NCBI RefSeq assembly: GCF_910592395.1
Contig: NC_088308.1
Span: 15,517,501 to 15,581,500, forward strand
Source: Lineus longissimus
Taxonomy: Eukaryota; Nemertea; Pilidiophora; Heteronemertea; Lineidae
DNA: 64,000 nucleotides
Direction: 5' to 3'
Shown here one piece after another: positions 56,110 through 64,000 of the stretch. The first letter of the stretch is position 1. Each line of letters opens with the position of its first letter. The translations under genes were made by a program, and so were the position numbers. The notes below the pieces were generated by a model. It was not told the DNA's origin and did not search any database. It saw only the letters and a program-made list of their open reading frames with translations.

Positions 56110-56157
56110 ACGCCACGGTATTGGATAAGCTCACCTCTGCTAAGAGGTGAGCTAAAA
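55026..56157 (+). mobile_element. Complete family B element nested in the LTR element
   Basis: 5' end AAATGGCCAGGGCCATTGTG then CTCACC, three ~300-bp modules (composites at about 55168, 55481, 55784), (GAC)n at 56062-56108, and hairpin AGCTCACCTCT-GCTA-AGAGGTGAGCT (56128-56153). The left 780 bp match 18768-19510 and the right 145 bp match 1-150. Because it lies inside a young LTR element, it must have moved even more recently. Confidence 0.85.
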
Positions 56158-57162
56158 TTGATCTCACGCTGCGATCCCCGGGGGCTTTTGAGTGATCTAA
56201 ATAATCTGGTCCATGCGGACATCATGACATTCACAAAACTACAAAATTCCACGATCCACGAAAATGACACACGAAAACAAGCAGTTCTAAATGTTCTTTA
56301 GAATCTAATCCATCCCCGAGTTCAAAGTTCTCACACCGATGACTCGCCTCAATGCAGGTACCCGATGACTCCTTTCCACAAAAATCTCCAAAAATGCCAA
56401 CTAAAATTCTCCATATTTTTTTCTCCCTCTATATCTGGTTCCTGTCTGGTCTCATTCAACAGTTTTCCCTCATTTTTACATTATCGTCCGAACAGTTCTT
56501 CTTCTGTGCCATTCGAACAATCCGTGCAAGTTCATCAGGTGGCAAAATTTCTTCGGTTAACCAACCTAACCATCTGGTAGTTCCACTGGTTGGTTAAAGA
56601 GCAAATCAACACCGGCTCCAAGGACGATAGTTGACGTGCACAACATCTGTAGACTTCGTCGTCGTGAAACGTGAAATAAAATGCCGTTGGTGAAATGCGA
56701 ATTGTCCTCCTATAATCCCTTTGATAAATTTCAGCTATCAATCAATCCAACGAAATCCTGTATAATGTTCCAACGGGTGAAAAGTGAAAACGTGTTTTTG
56801 TGTCCCCGAGTGTTCCACAATTGACACAATAAAACAAAAGCAAAAACAATGTTTCAAAACGTAGTGTTCTCTGTGTTCCGCAATTAAAACATGTCTGGTT
56901 AAAATCCGTTGTTTATTCACCTACTTTTTAGCACGAGTTCCGAGATGAACAAAACACTCACCGTTTTTACTTCTCCTCCACCCATCAATATTTCCATAGT
57001 TTTCAATTCTCCATTTACCAAATCTCATGGTCCTTTTTCATTTCATTATCGGCATCATAAAATCCATCCGTCAAAACTAGCACTGCAAACTCGATTTCGC
57101 AGTCCAAGTGCATCTTTCCGTCTCCTTTCTTAATCACTAAATTATCCTGGGACGGTCGCCAA

Positions 57163-57718
57163 TGAAAAGTTCTCGTTCCTTTTCCGCAACTCGATTACTT
57201 CTGCCTTCTTCCAGGCTACGTGGGGTTACCACGATTTGATTACAAAGACGTAGTCAAAGCCGAAACATTTCTAAAGCTTTCTCCAATCTAACTCTTTATT
57301 CACGCAAAGGCATCAGTATTAAATACAAATTTTCTAACTGCATGCAATTACAATATTATAAATCTATTCGCATGCTATGAATTAGCAATTTGCCATGATC
57401 GGACAATTTGGACAGCAAATATCTTCCCTAACCCCATTAAAATTATAGTTAACTACGGAACAAACAAAACGTTTAAATTGACTGCTTCTCAATAGACAGT
57501 CTTTAGGCACGAAATCGCGCATCCCCGACAAAAGTATTTCCGCTGAATCATACTAAATCATTCGATACACCACGTTAACAATATAATAACTAATTCAGTT
57601 ATTATCCAATTACAAAGATTGCTGTCCAATAGTCCGATATCGCAGCATGCAGAAATAAGATTAAACTCGAAGAAATTAAAGGGCCGATATTTTCTATATC
57701 CCGGGGGTATACTTTACA
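57163..57718 (-). repeat. 5' LTR
   Basis: 556 bp, followed (minus strand) by the primer-site-like sequence at 57147-57162. Confidence 0.9.
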
Positions 57719-57881
57719 ATCTGACCTAGTGGGTCATGCATACAAAGTTTTGAGTCCATAGCCCTATCAGTTAAGAAACATGCCACTGTTTTTGAAATAG
57801 GATACGACGGACGACGACGACAACGGATGACAGACACTGTGATGTTGTACCGACTCACCGTACTGGTGAGCCAAAAATTAG

Positions 57882-58685
57882 GGATAATGTTAAGAGTACA
57901 CAGACACATAATCACATGAAATTTGGTTGCAATCCGAACATTAGCTTCAGAGTAACAGAACTTTGTTTAATTTTCAAGATGGCCATATTTGATATCCGAG
58001 CGGGCCCAATTTTTTTGGGTAGAATAGAGGGTCACTAGATACATTTCCACACAAGTTAAGGACCTTCTACTCAAATAGAATCGAAACGTGCCACGTAAGA
58101 GTACATAGATGCATAATCACATGAAATTTGGTTGCAATCCGATCATTAGTTTCAGAGTAATAGGACTTTCTTTAATTTTCAAGATGGCCGTCTCACGGCC
58201 ATATTTGATATCCGAAGGGGCCAAATCTTTGGGGTAGAAGAGAGGGTCCCTAGACACATTTCCACACAAGTTAAGGACCTTCTAGCTCAAATAGAATTGA
58301 AACGTGCCACCTATCAGTGATTTAGCAAATTTTGACCTCTGTGACCTTGAAAAGTAGGTCAATTCAAAACCTGTACGATATGTGACGTATCCTTGCTAGG
58401 AGTACCAACCAAAATAATTTCATAAAAATCTGACCACAATCACGGGTCCTAATGCATGTTTAATTTTTTTGCATTACGCCCCCAGGTGGCCAAACCAAGA
58501 GTACTTTTGGAACGAAATTTGGTGTGAATTGCCCCAGGGCCCAAGGGTACATGGGTACCATGTTTTAAGACCAGACCTCAAGCGGTTACGAAGTGTGCCA
58601 CCCTAATATACGCCACCGGTGGATGACGATAACGACGGATGCCATGTCTCTGCATAGGCTCACGAGGTGAGTCATAAAGCCTGTA
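57882..58685 (+). repeat. Family B repeat, divergent subfamily
   Basis: Two copies of a CACATGAAATTTGGTTGCAA module, the composite TGACCTCTGTGACCTTGA at 58333, then a degenerate GACGATAACGACGGATG and the end GGCTCACGAGGTGAGTCATAAA. Confidence 0.7.
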
Positions 58686-60098
58686 GGATTACTTTTCTAA
58701 TGTGTCTATGATATAAGTTTCGGTTTTGTTATAAAACGCAAGTTGAAAACAACCCATGCTAAAATCCGTCACTCTGTGACCTTGAAACTTCAGTCAAATC
58801 ACAAACCTGTAGGATATGTGATGTATCCTTGCTTGATGTACCTACCATAGAAATATCATCGAAAACAAGTCACTAATAAGCAAGATATTGCACTTTTTAC
58901 CTTTTTTAGTTTTGGCCCCCTGGTGGCCAAGTCTATAATTAGATCAGACGAAAATTTGATGTCTGAGCTGACATGAAGTACGAAGTTATGTGTACCAAAT
59001 TTCAAGTTCATAGCTTCAGCGGTTAAGAAACGTACCATAGTTACACTCAAACGGCAAATATACGCCTTTTGACCTCTGTGACCTTGAAAAGTAGGTCAAA
59101 TCAAAAATCTGTACGATATATGGTGAATCCTCGCTAGGAAAACCTACCATAAAAATATTATCGAAAACGAGTCACTCATAAGAAAGATATCAAACTTTTT
59201 AGGTTTCCACTTCTGGCCCCCTGGTGGCCAAGACAAGAATCAGATTAGACTGAAATTAAATGTCACAGGTAACATGACATAGGGAGTCATGTGTACTGAA
59301 TTTCAAGTTGATTGCTTAAGTGGTTAAGAAACGTGCCATAGTTACACTCAAACCGCCAATTTACACCATTTGACCTCTGTGACCTTGAAAATCATGTATG
59401 TATCCAAGCTAGAAGTACCTACCATAAAAATATCATCAAAAAACAAGTCATTGATATGCGCGATATTGCACTTTTTACCTTATTTAGTTTTGGCCCCTGG
59501 TAGCCAAGTTGTGAATGTGAATATGAAATAGGGAGTCATGTGTATGGAATTTCAAGGTCATAGCTTTAGGGTTGGCAAACGCGGCATAGTCACACTCAAA
59601 CAGCTAATTTAAGTTCATTACTGACTTGTTTTCGATGATATTTTTATAGTAGGATACATCGTATATCCTACAGGTTTTTGATTTGACTTGATTTTCAAGG
59701 TCACAGAGATCTAATAGTATAAACGCCGTCTGACCTGTTACCTTGAAAATTAGGTCATATAAAGAACCTGTATGATATGTGTTGAATCCTTGCTAGGAGA
59801 ACCTACCATAAAAATTTTATTGAAAACAAATCACTCATTAGAGAGATATCACACTTTTTAGGTTTCAACTTCTCGCCTCCTGGTGGCCAAGAAAAGAATC
59901 GGATTGGACCGAAATTCATTGTCAGAGGTCACTTGACCTGGGCAGTCCTGTGTATAAATCTCAAGTTCATAGCTTTAGCCGTTAAGAAACGTCCCACTGT
60001 TCTTGAAACAGGATACAGACGATGCCGACGACAACGATGACGACGACGGACAACAGACACAATGGTGTTGTATAGACTCCTCTATGGTGAGCCAAAAG
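58686..60098 (+). repeat. Family B repeat with an inverted module
   Basis: Modules with composites at about 58778, 59070 and 59371. Then 59605-59725 is an inverted piece of a module (TTTTCAAGGTCACAGAGATC reads the composite backwards), then forward modules resume. (GAC)n at 60018-60052. The end CTATGGTGAGCCAAAA has lost most of the stem. Confidence 0.75.
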
Positions 60099-60520
60099 GT
60101 AAAGAGGACATTCCTCCTTCACTTTCCTTGTAGTAGTCCTGACAAAACTTCTCAAACCTATTCTACAATAAAGCGCAACCAATGGACATTGTGATATAGT
60201 CAACATAGCAACACATATATTTGACTTGGACCCTCTTTTCAAAAAGCGACATTTAATTTTGGATTGGATTCATGAGGATGAACCTTCTTAGTAAAATCCA
60301 CTATTCCAGAACATATAAACACTGTAAATTTTACATGTAACTTTAATTTTACAGTTCCAAAATATTGTGCACTATTAACTGTAGAATGGAAAAATTTTGC
60401 ATGCTGTTGCCATGTTACCAAACACCTCTTGAACCACTTTTGCTTAATTATTGTTCATATTGTGTGCTATAGGCTTAATAACTCGACACTGTTAGCAATG
60501 AAATTGAGTATATTATATAT
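60099..60520. other. Nothing recognised
   Basis: No feature I can support. Confidence 0.4.
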
Positions 60521-61290
60521 ACTAGCATATACCCGTGGCGCGGGCTGTTCGAGGTATAAAAATCGGATTGTGTGGGTGCTGGTATGTTGTGGGTTTGGTG
60601 TAAATGGTGTGCTGGTTTGTGAGTAACACTTTTTTTCATAAGTGTAATACTTCTTGAAAACGGAACTATGTAACCATGTACATGATGTACAGGCGTCCAC
60701 AATGCTAAACCAATTCTCGGAAAACCAAGATGGTGCAGATTGGTGATGTACTCGATATCAGCCAGCGATTAGCACCAGAATGGTTGCAGTTACCGGTGTG
60801 TGCGTAAATCTTGTCTCCCGTTGGGTACATTGTGTCCTAAGATGAGCTATTTGTGAATAAATGGCTGTCTCGAGGTGAAAAGCAGCATTTTTCCTTCAGA
60901 TATGGGCGCCGCCATCTTGCATGCTGGGCGTCAGTGACGTCGATTTTGATTGGTGGATGATGCGCGCATGGAAGGGACCATTTGAACAGGTCATCTGATT
61001 GGTTGATAGCGGAGGTGGGAGGTGGCTCAGACGGTAATAATGCAGAGAGATTACTGATGGACTTCTCGGCGAAGAGATTACTTGGAGCTCTCAAGTTGAC
61101 GTCATCTCCACAAAGTTGTTATTTATTCCAAAACCACCAAGATATTCGACGTATGATACCCTCAGTGACACTCTTACTTATGATCCACACCTACGAAGCC
61201 AAAAGTTGCAAGAATTCGACGCATTTCCGAGACCCAATTTGAAACAAAAATCGCCTCCTATTTAGCGGCAACAACGCGCATTATAGTATA
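60521..61290. repeat. Unclassified repeat starting ACTAGCAT
   Basis: Starts ACTAGCATATACCCGTGGCG, the same 28-bp start as 5771. ATTATAGTATAG near 61272-61283 may be an inverted partner. The right boundary is a guess. Confidence 0.35.
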
Positions 61291-62086
61291 GATAGGTGAC
61301 ATTTACACTACAATCCCAGAGGTTAGAGTCAAAATAGACAGTTTAAATCATCTTGGAAAAAAATTCTTCACCCGCAAAAATATTCTGCCGCTAATATATC
61401 CATTGTGAGGCATTCCCGAAATTTTATGCCGCGAATATTTTTCGTTCTACAGTAACAACTGCGCCCGCCAACTGAACGCGTTTGAGTGCGACTTGCTCGA
61501 GGCGGGGATATGCTAACTGATCAGCAAAGCCGCGGCGATTCATCAAACCATGAGAACCAGGCGAGATCGACGAAAATGCCATACTTTTATAGCTCCAAAA
61601 TCGTTTTTCTTCAGTCAGTTTCAAAATTCAAAAGAGCTGTCTCATTCCCAAAAGCCACACTGCACAATATTTCATCTTTTATTTCTGTAGTGCATTGGAA
61701 ATATTCTCGAGATACACAAACTGAACGGCTAACCTCAAGGGTCATCAGACCAATCTTGACCCACCAAAAGGGCTAAAACAGGGGGTCATTACAGAAAAAT
61801 CATCAAGGGCAGAGAAACGTAACATTGGATGTTCTGCTGTTATTATGCTATTGGAAACTGTATTCTACTCTTCAATCCCAATATAACAGCTTATATTAGT
61901 ATCAACAAGTTAATGACACATTGTTGTGACAGAAGCTGAAATGTCGATCATCTTGGATTCCAATATGGCCACCTCTTTGAATTCATCAAGTAGATAGAAT
62001 ATAATAGCAAACTGAACCCTTTGAAGGACAGTGCTGTTATCTAAAAATTAATGATTTCAAGTGTTACTTCACGATTTCGGTGTGCT
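61291..62086. other. Nothing recognised
   Basis: No feature I can support. The open frame at 61486-61776 has no motif. Confidence 0.4.
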
Positions 62087-62090
62087 TTAA

Positions 62091-62885
62091 CTCTTTACAT
62101 ACGCTAGACGCCGCTGGTCGGCGCAAAGAACTTACGCTGTTCTCCCAGGAGCCGCCATTACTCGGCTCCATTCAAACAGTGCGAAACTCCGGCAAGCCGA
62201 CTACAAGCTACTCCAACTTTAATGTATCGTAATTTCTTATTGGCTGGCTCCATGGTGACCCTATTTGAATGGCCAATAAGAGATAAGCTTCTATTTTCTA
62301 TTCAGGTCACTCCATTCTAATTTAGTATTCATGAGGCATAAATAATAACGATGTATTGGCGGGATTCCCCAGGAAGTTGACCTCGTCGGCCATTTTTAAA
62401 CGTTTCTTTAATCTTTTTTTTGATTGACGTGCCGCATTGTTCGGGACCAGCTGGGTTTATTTATGATAGATTTATTTGATTCGAGCTCCGGATCAGAATT
62501 TGAAGGTTTTGCAGATTCAGATAGCAATGTTTCGGTAGGAAGTGATGATAGTGACTGGGACTTAGATTTTTATTATAAACATTTTGTGTTTACGGCGATT
62601 TGTAGAAATTTTTTTCTCTCCAAGTTTGCAGGCCTTGTTCTCGGTTACCTTTCGTTAGAATTCAAAATAAATTACATGAGTTTATGCGGAATTTAATTCT
62701 TAGTTACTCCCCAAAATTTTAGTCCTGTGCTATGAACAGCAACGGAGATAATATCACTTATGTAAACACTACCTGAAATACGGCCGCCTCAGTGACGCGC
62801 TCCCGGGAAATTATATCAGAATAATGACGCTGTGTATTCAGGACTTTGACGCTTTGACGCAAGCGGGTCTAGCGTATGTAAAGAG
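62091..62885 (+). mobile_element. piggyBac-like TTAA element P3 (795 bp)
   Basis: Flanked by TTAA at 62087-62090 and 62886-62889. 19-bp inverted ends CTCTTTACATACGCTAGAC. A different family from P1/P2 by its ends, but the same plan: a short frame with an acidic N-terminal transposase-like start and no core. Confidence 0.85.
62463..62696 (+). pseudogene. piggyBac transposase N-terminal remnant (P3)
   Basis: Starting at the internal Met: MIDLFDSSSGSEFEGFADSD then SNVSVGSDDSDWDLDF, followed by a hydrophobic stretch that looks non-coding. The Ser/Asp-rich acidic start resembles piggyBac-like N-termini. An upstream in-frame ATG at 62424 gives 13 more residues. Confidence 0.55.
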
Positions 62886-63072
62886 TTAATGGCAATTTTT
62901 AAAGAAATCCAAGATGGCTGCCATATCGTGGCAGGCGGGCGGGTATTGGCGATTCGACGACAGAAATATACTTGACATTCCTTTTTCATTTTGGATGCAA
63001 AATTATAAGTCATTACTATAAAAAATACTAAAGTCACTTTAGTATCACTGGAAATAGAAGACATGTCATTAT

Positions 63073-63997
63073 CAGCTATTGCGGGCCTAGTCACTAATCG
63101 ACAGTGCGCATGCGCTAAATAAGCTCTGAACTGACTACTGCAAATGCGTTAGCTAACTCAGTCAATCAATATTCTCGGGGGGGGGGGGGGGGGTGCAGGC
63201 AAAAAACATAAGCTCACGACTTCTGGCACGATTCTATATATATATAAGCACCAACAGACGAAAAATCAAACAATCTATAGGTCGAAGATTAGTAATGCTT
63301 AGCCAAAATTATGTAGTGTGAATTTGAGAAAATTTGTGTTTTGGGGCTTTTCCAGCTTGGATAGCTCGAAAAGCGCGCTAGTGCGGTCAGTTCCCGACTT
63401 CAGAAATAGATGGCAACACTGTTGACTACTGCCTGGAGAAATTTGAGGTTGATTGGAAACAAATTTATAGTGTCCCTGGGGGTGTCTTTGTGAGGGAATT
63501 TCAGCCAGGAGTGAAGTAATTGCTACTCATGCATATTTATTGGAAATGAAGCAATAGAAGCCAACTTCTTCTTCGAATTAAATGATGTTAGTGATATATG
63601 TTGCAGTCACTTTCATAACCTTAAAATGGTCATTGCCTCCTTAGAAATGTATTTTGGGTGGGGTTTCCTCAGGCCCTGCCCGCTGCTTCAGTATATGGAC
63701 CTGAGCTCATAACAAAACTTGTGTCAAACAATATGCAAATTTCATCATTATGCTTTCCGTACTTCTTGGCCATATAGCCATATATCATCAAAATTAAGCA
63801 ATCTTTATTGGTGCATGGTGGGTCAGTGTCATGGGTATGAGGCAAAGCGGGGAGGGGGGGGGGTCTGGTGGGCAGGTGCATCCACTTCCTCGAGGAAATG
63901 TGCAGTCAAACACAATCATGTCTCATCCCTGAGTAGCCTACCTGTACTTGGAATTACATTTACATCAGAGAACAATCACTGAGCTGTCCTTTACTGA
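63073..63997 (-). repeat. ~900-bp dispersed repeat, inverted copy
   Basis: Inverted counterpart of 34209-35117, about 85-90% similar by eye. It includes a poly-G run at 63177-63193 where the other copy has a C-run, and a (TA)n tract at 63234-63244. The hairpin end present at 35190 is missing here. It runs to the window edge. Confidence 0.8.
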
Positions 63998-64000
63998 GGA

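Larger units (their letters stand above)
53114..57718 (-). mobile_element. Young LTR retrotransposon without recognisable gag-pol
   Basis: LTRs at 53114-53673 and 57163-57718 differ, by eye, at about three bases plus one 4-bp indel in 560. They begin TGTAAAG and end TTTTCA on the minus strand. The target duplication is ATCT (53110-53113, 57719-57722). On the minus strand a primer-site-like TTGGCGACCGTCCCAGG follows the 5' LTR, and a purine tract AAGAAGGGGGCG precedes the 3' LTR. The interior, after removing the nested repeat, is ~2.4 kb with no gag, RT or integrase motif, so it is non-autonomous. Confidence 0.9.
52322..57881 (+). repeat. Family B repeat split by an LTR element
   Basis: Left part 52322-53113 (5' end GGCAAGGGGCCATTGTGCTC, modules at 52378, 52670, 52979). 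Right part 57719-57881 (ATCTGACCTAGTGGGTCATG, a GAC tract at 57804-57828, hairpin CTCACC-GTACT-GGTGAG at 57854-57870 with CCAAAAATT). The phrase GGTCATCTGACCTAGGGGGT of other copies is cut exactly between the two LTR ends. Confidence 0.85.

Noticed and set aside
1-64000. tRNA or rRNA genes
   Set aside because: No A-box/B-box pair with a cloverleaf or rRNA-like conserved block was noticed, though reading by eye could miss a tRNA.

Overview
This window is eukaryotic, from an animal and most likely a marine invertebrate. It has a long split gene with GT-AG introns, no bacterial operons, and a dense, nested load of invertebrate-type transposable elements. The dispersed non-coding repeats with GAC/GACG microsatellite tails look like those I associate with bivalves and other molluscs. 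The species assignment is inference and is weak.

The only host gene I can support is a ClC-7-type chloride/proton exchanger (CLCN7-like) on the minus strand. Seven exons (50878-50943, 49119-49251, 42229-42338, 35255-35398, 18346-18429, 16109-16267, 5350-5463) join in one open frame of 270 codons. They cover the segment from just before the first membrane helix to the loop after the proton-glutamate helices. All have GT donors and AG acceptors. The 5' exons lie beyond or are unrecognised above 50.9 kb, and the 3' half (rest of the channel plus CBS domains) lies below position 1. Introns of 1.6 to 16.8 kb hold almost everything else.

Region by region: 0-5 kb has a broken non-LTR retrotransposon carrying a small inverted-repeat insertion, then a Ty3/gypsy pol relic. 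5.5-9 kb has modular repeats and a ~95-bp tandem array. 10.8-14 kb has a BEL/Pao relic between direct repeats. 18.6-22 kb has modular repeats split by a hAT-like element. 23.5-30.2 kb has an RT relic, a 1.5-kb element with ACTG-rich ends, and a decayed coding relic of a widespread invertebrate protein family. 30-35 kb has nested hairpin-ended repeats. 36-42 kb has a pogo/Tigger-like element and a complete modular repeat inside another copy. 43-44 kb has minisatellites. 45.7-48.7 kb has two piggyBac-like TTAA elements. 52-58 kb has a three-layer nest with a young LTR element. 58-60 kb has more modular repeats. 62-64 kb has a third TTAA element and an inverted copy of the 34-35 kb repeat.

The most interesting pattern is a set of at least four non-coding repeat families sharing one 3' design: a GA/C-rich microsatellite, a perfect or near-perfect hairpin, then TAAAAA. 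Matching inverted repeats sit near the 5' end and no target duplication is visible. This resembles Helentron-associated (HINE/pearl-like) elements. The ~300-bp modules of the largest family carry a conserved composite of nuclear-receptor-like half-sites (TGACCT N3 TGACCTTGA ... AGGTCA), about thirty copies in 64 kb.
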